DNA of 27,860 nucleotides, from the NCBI GenBank assembly GCA_016946835.1, contig JACVTC010000113.1, forward strand, positions 595,001 to 622,860, given 5' to 3'. The position numbers and the translations under genes were made by a program. This stretch comes from Neocallimastix lanati (nom. inval.). Its lineage: Eukaryota > Neocallimastigomycota > Neocallimastigomycetes > Neocallimastigales > Neocallimastigaceae. Under the pieces are notes generated by a model. The model did not search any database. It saw only the letters and a list, made by a program, of their open reading frames with translations, and had not been told where the DNA came from. Positions 14,113 through 24,279 of this stretch are shown here, one piece after another; the stretch's first letter is position 1; each line of letters begins with the position of its first letter.

Positions 14113-17100
14113 ATGAATCAAGAGAATCATCAAGTTCTGCCCCGTAACAATCAAAAGATTGTTAACGAACCACCGCTATTTTCTGGAATCAAGAAGGACT
14201 TTGATGGCTTCCTTACAAGAGCTGAAATAGCTATGGAAGCCAATCCACAAGGTTTCAATAACGACCATACAAAGGTCAGATTTATAATTTCTTATCTTGT
14301 CGGTGATCCCTTGATATGGGCCTCAAACTTGCGAAGAAATAATGATCCCCTGCTCAATGTTTATGAAGATTTTATTCAAGAATTAAGAAATCAATTTGGA
14401 GAGCAGGACATGAGCACAGTTGTCGCAAACGGTAAATTATGCAGCATCCGACAACATAAATTTGGTCATGTTAGTGAGTATATAAATGAATTTAATAAAA
14501 TCAGCAGACATTCAGATTTTAACGATTCTGCTAAGATTTATATGTTTGTAAAAGGACTTCACTACAAGATGAGGGAGCACCTTGCAGTGGTAAATCCAAA
14601 TCCCAACAACTTAAGAAGACTTTTCACTGATGTCCTTAGTATCGAAAGCTTAACTAAGAGACATGAAATAAATGAATTTTTCTATCATAATTATTACCAT
14701 CGTAAGAAAATAAATAATAATAATCATGCGTCTACTAGTGACCCAATGGAAATAGATTTATACAGAATTAAGAGAGGACAAACGAATACAAGTTACTTCC
14801 CTTCTAACCAGAAATTATATCAAGAAAACTCGAATTCAAGAGATGAAGAAAGAAGGAAAGGATTGTGCTATTATTGTAAAAAACCAGGTCATCGCTATTT
14901 TAACTGTCCAAATAAGAAGAAACCTGCCGGAGTCAAGATTATCAGTAAACAAGAAAACACCGCTACCACACCCTCAAGTAGTTTAAGAAGAATTAGAAGA
15001 ATCAACAGCCAAGAAGATATTGTCAAAGTTAGAAAAATCGTGGAAGAACAAAACTCACTTTTGACAAAGAAAAGTAATATCATTGATTTCTATATTAAAA
15101 CAAACGATACAGAAGAAGTAAAAGCAAGAGTTTTGATTGATTCTGGATCAGATCTTAACTTTATTCACCCAGAATTTGCGAAGGCTTTTGGAATCAAAAC
15201 CCAACAAATTGAAGAACCATTCCGTGTTACTGGTCTTGGTTACGGAATATCAACAGTTAAAAAGGAAACGGAGAAGTGCATTTTCCGTTTAAAAAATCAC
15301 TTAGAAACCATTCAATTGTATGTACTCAGAATTCCTGATGTTGATATTATTTTAGGCCTACCTTGGATTGAGAAGCATTCGCCTTATAATTACCACGACG
15401 CAAAGAAGATCTCCTTTGGCTCAGGATTTTGCGCTAGACACTGTAATAACGGTAAAAGAAAAAGAAAGAACAAGATCAAGAACAAGAAAAAGAACAAAGG
15501 AAAAGAATCTGCTACCGACTTGGAAGAAAATAAAATTATTGAAGACTCAAGAAAAAGAAAATCTTTCTTTGACTCCGATTCCGAATCTGATTCTGAAGAA
15601 GAAATTTCTATTCGTGGCCGCCGAACTCGTATTAGAACTTGTACTGAATTTATTAATAGTGATAGTGATAGTGATATTAATGATACTTTTATGTTAGATA
15701 ATTTTAGTGATAGCATTAGTGATAGTGATAACTTTAGCGATAGTGATGATATTATTGTTATGAATTGTGATAGTAAAATTAGTACTAATAGTTTAAGGAT
15801 TTTAAAGAAAATTTGTGAATCTAGTAAATGTAAGAAATTAAATGTAATTGAAAAATGTAATGATGAAGATAATAATTTAAATAAAGATGGTGAAAAGGTC
15901 GAAGTACCTGAAATCTATTTGATGTTTAAAGAAGTGTTTAATGAAAATAATTGTAATGTGTTACCTCCGCATCGTAATTATGATTGTGAAATTAAATTAA
16001 AAGATAATTGTAGTCTATTTTATGGTCCGTTGTACCCTTTAACTGAAACGGAGAGAGAAGAATTAAAGAAATATTTAGAAGAGAATTTAAAAAAGGGTTT
16101 TATTAGGAAATCTTCTTCTCCTGCTGGTGCACCTATTTTATTTGTTAGAAAAAAGGATGGTACTTATAGACTAGTTATTGATTATAGAAAATTGAACGAA
16201 ATGACCATCCGTAACTCTTATCCACTTCCTTTAATTAGTGAATTGTTGGATAGAGTTAAAGGTGCTAAATATTTTACTAAGTTAGATTTAAAATCTGCTT
16301 ATAACTTAGTAAGAATTAAAGAAGGTGACGAGTACAAAACTGCCTTTCGTACAAGATACGGGCACTTTGAATATCTCGTTATGCCTTTTGGGCTTAAGAA
16401 TGCCCCTGCTACATTCCAACATTTTATAAATGATGTTCTCAGTGATTACTTAGATGATTTTGTAATCTCTTACATTGATGACATTTTAATTTATTCTAAT
16501 ACTTTAGAAGAACATCATGTACATGTTAAGAAAGTTTTAAGAAAATTGTTAGAGAATCATTTAGTTGTTAAATTAGAAAAGTGTGAATTTGATGTAACTG
16601 AAACTACCTTTCTTGGTTATGTTTTATCAAGAGATGGAATTAAAATGGATAAAGAAAAAGTTAAAGCAATTTTAGATTGGCCTGTTCCAACAAACGTTAA
16701 AGAAATTCAATCGTTTATTGGACTTTGTAATTATTACAGAATTTTTATTAAAGACTTTGCGAAAATTGCAAATCCTCTCCACAAATTAACTAGAAAAAAT
16801 GTTCCTTTTAATTGGAGTTCTGAACAACAAAAAGCGTTTGATACTTTAAAAGAATTATTTACTACTGCTCCTATTTTGAAACATCCTGATAGCAACAAAC
16901 AATTCATTGTTGAAACTGATGCTAGTAATTTTGCTGTTGGTGCAATTCTTTCTCAGGAATTTGATGGGCATTTGCATCCAATTGCTTTTATTTCTACTAG
17001 CTTAACTAAATCCCAAAGAAATTACCCTATCTATGACAAAGAACTTCTTGCTATTAAAGTTGCATTGGAAGGATGGAGACATTACTTAGAAGGAGCTCGC

Positions 17101-18882
17101 CATCAGTTTATTATTTATACTGATCATAAGAATTTAACTTTCCCTCGAAAACCTGAACTTCTTTCCCAACGCCAAATTCGTTGGTATGAATTCTTATCTA
17201 GATTTGATTTTAAACTAATTTACAGAGCTGGTAAAAAGTCAGGTAAACCAGATATTTTATCAAGACGTAGTGATCATTTATTTGCTAGTGTTCGTCCTAT
17301 TTCATGCGTTATTAATTCATGTAGTTTTAAGAATGATTCTTTAATCTCCTCTATTCATGATTCTCTAGCTAATGATGAATTCTATTGCAAAATAACTGAA
17401 TTTCTTAAAAATGATAAATCAAAAGATCCCCCTTTTAGTAAAATCGATAAATTTTCTCTTGACAAAAATGGTTATTTACTTTTTGAAAATTTAATTTATG
17501 TTCCCAATAAAATTAGAATAAGAGTTTTAGAACTCCATCATGACTCTATTTCTGCTGGTCATTTTGGAATTAATAAAACTATTGAACTTATTTCTCGTAA
17601 TTTCTGGTGGCCTAAATTACAAAAAGATGTTAAAATGTTTATTAAATCTTGTGAAATTTGTTCAAAATCCAAAATCCCAAGACATAAGCCATATGGTTTA
17701 CTTTCTCCACTTTCTACACCAAATAGAGCCTGGTCTGCTATCTCTATGGATTTTATTGTTGAACTTCCGAAATCCAAAGATATGACCACTATAATGGTTG
17801 TTGTGGATCGCTTAACTAAAATGGCTCATTTTATACCATTTAGATGTCTTCCTACTGCTTCTATTGCTGCTGATTCTTTCATTGCTAATATTTTTAAACT
17901 TCATGGTTTCCCCGATTCTATTATTTCTGATCGTGGTTCTCAATTTACCTCTGATTTTTGGAATCGTCTTTGCTCTCTTTTAAATATTAAGCATTCTTTT
18001 TCTACTGCTAATCACCCGCAGACTGATGGTCAAACGGAGAGGGTGAACTCGATATTGGAACAATATCTTCGTTGTTTCATTAACGAAAAACAAAATAATT
18101 GGTTTGATTTATTACCTTTTGCAGAATTTTCCTATAATAATACTTTACAACAGTCAATAAATCAATCACCTTTTTTTGCAAATTATGGTTTTAATCCGAA
18201 ATTTAATCCTGAAATTCCTTCAAATGAGAATCCGCATAGAGCTGAGAAAAGAATATTAAATATTAATGAAAACATTAAATTTTTAAAAGAAAACTTAGAG
18301 CAAGCAAAAAAGACTTATAAGAAATATGCAGATCTGAAAAGAATGGATTCTCCAGATTTTAAAGTAGGAAATAAAGTTTATCTTTTAAAGGGTAATACAA
18401 CAAAGAAAAATAGAAAATTATCTGATCAACTAATAGGACCTTTTGAAATAATAAGAAAAGTTAGTGACTTAGCGTACGAACTTAAACTTCCTAATAATAT
18501 GCGTTGTCACCCTGTATTTCATGTTTCACTTCTCGAACCTTACCATGAAAATGAATTTTCAAACAGAAGAAATACTCGTAGAAGAAATATTAATCTTAAT
18601 ACGGATACAATTGATAGAACTCCTGAAAGAATAATTAAAATGAAAACCTTTAACAATAAGAATCGTTACTTGATTAAATGGAAAGGATGCGATTTTAGTG
18701 AAAATACTTGGATTGATGAAGATCAAATTCTTGATAGACAATTAATACAAGAATATTACAGAAAAGAAAAGAAGAACAAATCTTCGAATGTTAACAACGA
18801 ATTCTGTCAACCACCTGATGATGCAAACGAGTACTATGTTAGACATAAATATCAACCTTTTGTAATTGATCTTCCTTCTTAA
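14113..18882 (+). CDS. Chromovirus Gag-Pol polyprotein with C-terminal chromodomain
   Basis: One frame, open from 14020, with the first ATG at 14113 (1,589 residues; numbering below counts from a TTG at 14059). Gag capsid 35-200; zinc knuckle CX2CX4HX4C at 270-283; aspartic protease LIDSGSD at 359-365. RT about 643-860 with Asp743 and YIDD 805-808; RNase H with Asp953, Glu995, Asp1022. Integrase zinc motif with H1161, H1168, C1198, C1201 and catalytic D1231, D1291, E1327 (DD35E); GPF module about 1454-1478; chromodomain about 1520-1570 (YLIKWKG, NTWI), which in this family targets marked chromatin. All catalytic residues are present and no stop or frameshift is seen. Gag and Pol are not separated by a stop or shift, as in Tf1. 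A Lys/Arg-rich stretch (466-483) and a Ser/Asp-rich acidic linker (503-570) sit between protease and RT. Codons are less AT-extreme than the surrounding DNA. Confidence 0.97.
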   Translation: MNQENHQVLPRNNQKIVNEPPLFSGIKKDFDGFLTRAEIAMEANPQGFNNDHTKVRFIISYLVGDPLIWASNLRRNNDPLLNVYEDFIQELRNQFGEQDMSTVVANGKLCSIRQHKFGHVSEYINEFNKISRHSDFNDSAKIYMFVKGLHYKMREHLAVVNPNPNNLRRLFTDVLSIESLTKRHEINEFFYHNYYHRKKINNNNHASTSDPMEIDLYRIKRGQTNTSYFPSNQKLYQENSNSRDEERRKGLCYYCKKPGHRYFNCPNKKKPAGVKIISKQENTATTPSSSLRRIRRINSQEDIVKVRKIVEEQNSLLTKKSNIIDFYIKTNDTEEVKARVLIDSGSDLNFIHPEFAKAFGIKTQQIEEPFRVTGLGYGISTVKKETEKCIFRLKNHLETIQLYVLRIPDVDIILGLPWIEKHSPYNYHDAKKISFGSGFCARHCNNGKRKRKNKIKNKKKNKGKESATDLEENKIIEDSRKRKSFFDSDSESDSEEEISIRGRRTRIRTCTEFINSDSDSDINDTFMLDNFSDSISDSDNFSDSDDIIVMNCDSKISTNSLRILKKICESSKCKKLNVIEKCNDEDNNLNKDGEKVEVPEIYLMFKEVFNENNCNVLPPHRNYDCEIKLKDNCSLFYGPLYPLTETEREELKKYLEENLKKGFIRKSSSPAGAPILFVRKKDGTYRLVIDYRKLNEMTIRNSYPLPLISELLDRVKGAKYFTKLDLKSAYNLVRIKEGDEYKTAFRTRYGHFEYLVMPFGLKNAPATFQHFINDVLSDYLDDFVISYIDDILIYSNTLEEHHVHVKKVLRKLLENHLVVKLEKCEFDVTETTFLGYVLSRDGIKMDKEKVKAILDWPVPTNVKEIQSFIGLCNYYRIFIKDFAKIANPLHKLTRKNVPFNWSSEQQKAFDTLKELFTTAPILKHPDSNKQFIVETDASNFAVGAILSQEFDGHLHPIAFISTSLTKSQRNYPIYDKELLAIKVALEGWRHYLEGARHQFIIYTDHKNLTFPRKPELLSQRQIRWYEFLSRFDFKLIYRAGKKSGKPDILSRRSDHLFASVRPISCVINSCSFKNDSLISSIHDSLANDEFYCKITEFLKNDKSKDPPFSKIDKFSLDKNGYLLFENLIYVPNKIRIRVLELHHDSISAGHFGINKTIELISRNFWWPKLQKDVKMFIKSCEICSKSKIPRHKPYGLLSPLSTPNRAWSAISMDFIVELPKSKDMTTIMVVVDRLTKMAHFIPFRCLPTASIAADSFIANIFKLHGFPDSIISDRGSQFTSDFWNRLCSLLNIKHSFSTANHPQTDGQTERVNSILEQYLRCFINEKQNNWFDLLPFAEFSYNNTLQQSINQSPFFANYGFNPKFNPEIPSNENPHRAEKRILNINENIKFLKENLEQAKKTYKKYADLKRMDSPDFKVGNKVYLLKGNTTKKNRKLSDQLIGPFEIIRKVSDLAYELKLPNNMRCHPVFHVSLLEPYHENEFSNRRNTRRRNINLNTDTIDRTPERIIKMKTFNNKNRYLIKWKGCDFSENTWIDEDQILDRQLIQEYYRKEKKNKSSNVNNEFCQPPDDANEYYVRHKYQPFVIDLPS

Positions 18883-18907
18883 AGTTAATCTCGCAGGAGC
18901 TCGACTT

Positions 18908-18919
18908 AAGGGGCGAGAT
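18908..18919 (+). promoter_or_regulatory. Chromovirus polypurine tract
   Basis: AAGGGGCGAGAT directly before the 3' LTR, the usual place for plus-strand priming. AATCTCGC (18887-18894) pairs with GCGAGATT (18913-18920), so the tract lies in one arm of a hairpin that reaches across the LTR boundary. Confidence 0.8.
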
Positions 18920-19692
18920 TGTAAAGATATTATTAATATCTTTATAAATTTTAATTAAATTTAATCATAAATTTAAGTAAAATTGAAATAAATCTATTAA
19001 AAATCACGTGTATAAAATTATTGCAAATAATTTTAAACAAAACTTCGACTTCTTCCCAATCATATTAATAAATTAAAAATTTCTCTTGTGAAACTAGTAA
19101 TTGAAAATCATTTCTTTTTATGTAATTTAATTTAAATAATAAGAGTTAAGGTTTTTTACAAGATAAATTAACAACATGAAACTATGCAATTAGTCATGTT
19201 GAAACTTACGGCATTTTATGCTAAATTTATATTAAATAATTATGACAACTTTTATATTATTTTAAAATAGAAAATATATAATAAATTTACTAATAATATT
19301 TAAATAATAAATAAATAATAAATGAACTCAATTAGAATTGATTATATTTATTTTAGTTATTAATTATAATTCTCTTTATTTAGTAATAGTTAATTATTTA
19401 TTATTAGTTTAGGTTAGTATTGTTTTTAAATAAATAGTTAGATAATATAATTCAATAGGAATTATATATTCTAAATGTAATAAGATAAAAATATAAATAG
19501 TTAACCAAATTTCATGTATTTTAATCGATGTAATTGTTATTAACGATTTATTGTTAATAACACTAATAATTAATAAAGATTATTTTAAAATCTAAATATA
19601 ATAAAACTTATTTGTTTATAAAACATTTTTGTGTTATTTAGTGTTATTATAATTTTTGACTTATAATCTATTTTTTAAATCAAAACTTTATA
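18920..19692 (+). repeat. Chromovirus 3' LTR (773 bp)
   Basis: Same length and, by eye, same sequence as 12909-13681. It is followed by ATCAT and the resumed palindromic minisatellite. Confidence 0.95.
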
Positions 19693-19768
19693 ATCATATG
19701 GTCAGTCAAATAATTAATTTGAACTGAAAATCATATGGTCAGTCAAATAATTAATTTGAACTGAAAAT
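19693..19768 (+). repeat. Palindromic minisatellite, right block (2 units)
   Basis: Starts with the duplicated ATCAT, then two units with GTCAGTC at 19701 and 19738 (37-bp period), the same sub-type as the units at 12838 and 12875. This is the continuation of the array interrupted by the chromovirus. Confidence 0.9.
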
Positions 19769-19791
19769 ATTATTGTCAATTATTAACAATA

Positions 19792-19822
<31 letters not shown>

Positions 19823-20308
19823 CATATATATTTTTAATTCCAATATTAATAAATGTAAATCAAGTATAAATACCTTTTTCAAACATAAAAAACCAATAAT
19901 ATAAATGTTTAATTAAATTAATTTCAAATAGCATAATGAAAAATATTACATTAAAAAAATAAGATAAAAATAGAAACCAATCATAATTCTGAAATATATT
20001 ATTTTATAACCTTTTTTTTTATTAAGTAATAAATATAACTTAACCAATTATTAAAAAATATATATTATTAAAGTTCATTATAAATTATCAAGGAAATATT
20101 AAACAATATATATTTCAATTTACATTTATTTAATGAAAATAGAATAAGGTTTTAATCAATATATTGAATATGTATAAATAAACAATCTAGACATACAACA
20201 TATCCCTCATCAATTATTCTTTAAAATTTTAAATAAAAAAAAAAATGTTCGCATAATATAAAATATTAATAAATTATTAAAAAATAAATTAATTTAAAAT
20301 TCTCCACA
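19769..20308 (+). other. Copia leader, second part, non-coding
   Basis: AT-rich DNA with a run of 26 A (19797-19822). This is where a Gag gene would be expected, but no frame with Gag character is visible in any of the three + frames. Confidence 0.55.
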
Positions 20309-23300
20309 ATGGCTAACACAAGAAGAAAAATTTTCAAAAGAAGAAGAAATAATTTTAAAAGAAAATATAATAAACGTAGAAATTATGCAAATTTCATGGA
20401 AAAAGAAAGGTACGATACAAGCTATGCCGATTCTTTTACCAAGGATTACAATTCTCAAGAAAACCTTGATATTAATTTTGCCGAAGTAAATAAACAAAAC
20501 GAAGAAAATAAACAAAAAGAAATGATGTGTTGGATATTGGACTCCGGCGCATCAATAAATATTACTGGTCATTTAAATAAATTACATAATATTCAAAAGT
20601 GCAATGACAAAGTTTATTTAGCTAATAATCAAGTTATATCAACACAATTTAAAGGAGATCTCATAGGATACATTAGTAATCACAAAATAATCATTAAGAA
20701 TGTCTATTACTCACCAAAAATAAATAAAAATTTATTATCAATTGGAAATCTTACACAACAAGGATACAAAATAATTTTCAATAATACTAATAATAAATCA
20801 TATGCACTAATTTATGACGAACACAATCAAAGAATATTATCAATTAAATCGAACCAATCTAATACATTTAAATTTTGGATTTCAACTCAACCATTAAATT
20901 TTCAAAACAACCAACATAATAATAATTTGGTTGAAATCAATTATACACATTTAAAATCAATTGATAAACTAAATTTATGGCATCGTCGTTTTGCCCATTT
21001 TAATATCAATAGTATCAAAAATAAAATTTTAAAAATCAACATAAACTCATAGTGCCCTATTTGTAGTTATTCAAAACTTAAAAATAAGCCCTTCAAATCA
21101 TCACATAATAGAGCCAAAAATATATTTCAACTCATACACATGGATCTTATAGGTCCAATACAAAACTCTATCTATGACAATAAATATATCTTAACCATTT
21201 TGGATGACCATTCAAGATTTGGGTGGACTCTCTTTATGAAAAGTAAATCAGAAACTTTTTATCACTTCCTTAATTGGTTTAATAAAATAAAAAATCAATT
21301 TAACAAAAGAATTCAATATATCCGTACAGATAATGGTACCGAATTTAACAACAAAAATTTCAAACAATTTTGCATTGACTTTGGAATACAACATCAATTT
21401 ACTGTTCCTTACAACCCACAACAAAATGGTAGGATTGAACGATTCAACGGCACTATAATCAATTCTGCAAAGTCAATGTTAAATGACGCAAAACTTAGCT
21501 TACAATTTTGGGAAGACGCCGTCTCAACTTCGAACTACATTCATAATCGAATCCCTCATAAAGGGATAAATAATAAAATTCCATATGAACTTTTAACCAA
21601 TAACAAAGTTGATTATTCAAACATACGTGTCTTCGGATGTAAAGTTTTTTATTACGTTCCAAAACTATTCCGTACCAAATTTCAAAATAACTCATCTCCT
21701 GGCATATTCTTGGGGTATGTTGATAATCCCACAGCATACAAAATTCTTGATATAACAAATAATAAAATTATAATTTCACGAAATGTTGAATTCTTTGAAT
21801 TTACACCAGGAAATTCACATTTATCTCATTGTGATAATGACATCTCAAATTTTATTCCCAATAATATAATAAGGAGGAATGATAATACCTACTTTTATGA
21901 TAACACGTATGATATAAACCACGGCAAAGACTTCAATAATACTAACAATAATAATCAGTATTATCAATATAATAACAATAAGTCAAATAATATTCAAATA
22001 TTAGACAATAATACTCAAATAAATGATATTAATATACCAAGTAAAAACATTCAAATAAAAAATAAAAGAACATATAACAAAAGAAGAAACAACAATAATA
22101 ACAACACCAAAAATATTAATAATAATCAAAACAAAGATTATAATAATAATATAGAATCTCAAGATAATAACATTAACAACAATGACAATAATAATAACAA
22201 TAACACAAGTAACAATAAAATTAATAACAACGATAACACAAACAGCAACAACAACACTACCAACAGCAATAATAACAAAATAAATAATAATATTAATGAA
22301 AACGACAATATGATCACTGTCAGTAATAAAAACAATCATAATAATTCAAATATAGACAGATATAATTCAAACAATAATACCGATAACAACAATTGATAAA
22401 ATACCTAAGAACGCAAACTTAATATCATCAAGATGGATTTTCAAATTCAAACGAAACTCAAATGGAGAAATAATCAAAAGAAAATCAAGATTAGTAGCAA
22501 AGGGATTTACGCAAGAATACGGCATAGATTATAAAGAAACCTTTGCACCTACCTTAAAACAGGATTCAATAAGAATCTTTACAGCAATTGCCACTCAGAA
22601 CAATTTTGAAATAAACCAAATAGATATAACTGCTGCCTATTTAAATGCTGAATTAAATGAAGATTTGTATATGAAACCACCCAAAGGACATGAAGATTAT
22701 AATAAGAAATTTTGGAAATTGAAGAAGGCAATATATGGACTGAAACAAAGTGGTGCCAAGTGGAATGATAAATTAAATGGCTATCTAATAAAAATTGGAT
22801 ATAAAAGACTTATAAGTGAACCTTGTCTGTACGTTAAATTTAATAAAGGAAAACTTTTAAGTATGTTAGCTATATATGTGGATGATATTTTAATATCAGG
22901 ATCAAAGAAAACAATAGAAAATGAAAAATTATTAATTGAGAAAAAGTTCAAAATGAAAGATATAAATAATGTTGATTATATTATTGGAATAAAATTTATT
23001 AAACATAAAAATGGTTACTTTTTACATCAACACAGATATATAGATGAATTACTTTCTAAGTTTAATATGAAAAATTGTACACCTCTTAGAATTATGACTC
23101 CAATTGAAAATGAAGATCTTAGGAAGGTAAAAGTAGATGAAACAAAATATAGAAGCATAATAGGAAATTTATTATATCTCAGTATATGTACAAGACCCGA
23201 CATTATCTTCTCAGTATCAAAAGCAGCTAGAAGGGCAAAGGAACCAAATATGGAAGACTGGAATAACGTAATGAGAATATTAAGATATTTAAAAGGAACT

Positions 23301-23816
23301 AAAAAATATGGAATAAATTTCACAAATAATCCGAATGTTAAAGCGTATGTCGATTCGGATTACGGAGGTGACTTGGAAACTAGACGTTCAACAACAGGAT
23401 TCTTAATAACATTTGGTGGTGCACCAACAAGCTGGTGTTCAAAGTTACAAAAATCAATATCGACTTCAACAGCCGAGTCCGAATATTACAGTCTTAGTGA
23501 ATGCAATAAACAATGTATATGGTACTTAAATTTATTCGAAGAATTGAACTTAAATATTAAAAATATTGAAGTAAATGTTGACAATAAAGCAGCTATTTAT
23601 AACGCTACAAATCAAACTATCAACCCAAAAACTAAACATGTAGACATTAGGGTTCATTACATAAGAGAAATAGTCAAAGAAAATAAAATCTATCTTAAAT
23701 ATATAAAATCTGAAAACAATCTCGCTGATGGGTTTACGAAGTATTTAAATGGGACATTAATGGATAAATTTAGAAATTCCTTATTAACAAAAATTGATGA
23801 TTTATATTTTATTTGA
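20309..23816 (+). pseudogene. Broken copia polyprotein: protease, integrase, RT, RNase H
   Basis: Three open segments. Segment 1 (20309-21052) starts at an ATG with a very basic N-terminus, then protease (WILDSGAS, residues 75-82), and reaches the two His of the integrase zinc motif before a TAG at 21050-21052. Segment 2 continues in the same frame (21053-22396), with CPIC just after the stop, integrase Asp (HMDLIGP), Asp (RTDNGTEF), Glu (GRIERFNG) and a long Asn-rich tail. Segment 3 is in another frame (readable from about 22389 to 23816): RT core with YVDD, then RNase H (VDSDYGG, STAESEYY, ADGFTK). The usual start of the copia RT domain, before IPKNA, is missing, so the frame change looks like a deletion joint. 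No capsid or zinc-knuckle Gag is present. RT, RNase H and integrase catalytic residues look intact. Confidence 0.9.
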
Positions 23817-23830
23817 AATAATATAAATAA

Positions 23831-23859
23831 AAATATGACATTTTAGGAAAGTCATATTT
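23831..23859 (+). other. Hairpin before the copia polypurine tract
   Basis: AAATATGAC (23831-23839) pairs with GTCATATTT (23851-23859), a perfect 9-bp stem ending just before the polypurine tract. A ttttagga motif occurs in the loop and again after the stem. Confidence 0.55.
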
Positions 23860-23860
23860 T

Positions 23861-23868
23861 AGGAGGAA
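23861..23868 (+). promoter_or_regulatory. Copia polypurine tract
   Basis: AGGAGGAA immediately before the TG of the 3' LTR. Confidence 0.85.
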
Positions 23869-24111
23869 TGTTAGAATATAAAAAAAAAAATAAATACTTA
23901 ATAATGACTTTAATATATTTTACCCAATCAGAATATTATTATATTTAAATAAAATTATAAAAGAAATAAAATGTAACCTTGTTAAAAATATATACACTTT
24001 TGTAATCATAAAAAATAAAGATAAATAAAATTAAATATTAAGTATTATATATAAAATGCTATTCTAAAAATATATCTAATTTTCTCAATATTTGTTTTTT
24101 GGTGTTTAATA
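23869..24111 (+). repeat. Copia 3' LTR (243 bp)
   Basis: Matches the 5' LTR at 11952-12196 except for two fewer A in one run. Followed by the target duplication ATTAT. Confidence 0.93.
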
Positions 24112-24221
24112 ATTATGATAAAAGAATTAACCAAACATTTAAAAAAGATAATTATTTGAATAACTATATATATAAATTATTTTAATTATTATAACCAAAA
24201 GTATTTATACATTATTTCTAA
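24112..24221. repeat. Dispersed repeat copy A, right part
   Basis: Begins ATTATGATAAAAG, the target duplication and the continuation of copy A. It aligns with 24778-24883 of copy B with small differences. Confidence 0.75.
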
Positions 24222-24279
24222 CCTAAACTTTCTACCTAAATCTTATTTTATAGCAGCACCAATTTTTACTTGATACAGA

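Larger units (their letters stand above)
12909..19692 (+). mobile_element. Full-length Ty3/gypsy chromovirus of Tf1/sushi type, apparently intact
   Basis: A 6,784-bp element with 773-bp LTRs (12909-13681, 18920-19692) that I found identical by eye, flanked by ATCAT on both sides (12904-12908 and 19693-19697). The LTR ends form a near-perfect inverted pair, TGTAAAG...CTTTATA. One open frame encodes Gag, protease, RT, RNase H, integrase and a chromodomain, the Metaviridae order. The leader carries a self-primer site rather than a tRNA site. Identical LTRs and an unbroken frame mean a recent insertion, later than the copia element that contains it. Confidence 0.95.
11952..24111 (+). mobile_element. 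Ty1/copia LTR retrotransposon, defective, with a chromovirus nested in its leader
   Basis: Direct LTRs at 11952-12196 and 23869-24111 begin TG and end TA and differ by eye only in the length of one A run (13 versus 11). They are flanked by the 5-bp duplication ATTAT (11947-11951 and 24112-24116). The internal order protease, integrase, RT, RNase H is the copia (Pseudoviridae) order. Without the nested chromovirus and its duplicated target bases the element is about 5.37 kb. It has a half-tRNA-type primer site at 12197 and a polypurine tract at 23861-23868. Gag is not recognisable and the coding region is broken, so movement would have needed proteins supplied in trans unless the damage came later. 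Confidence 0.92.

Noticed and set aside
15368-15716. Frames of about 109 residues on both strands inside the chromovirus
   Set aside because: Other-frame readings of the basic and Ser/Asp-repeat part of the polyprotein.
21495-22339. - strand frames across the copia integrase and Asn-rich linker
   Set aside because: Antisense shadows; Val/Ile runs are the complement of Asn codons.
22353-22400. Programmed +1 frameshift between integrase and RT in the copia element
   Set aside because: The start of the RT domain is missing at the same point, which indicates a deletion rather than a recoding site.
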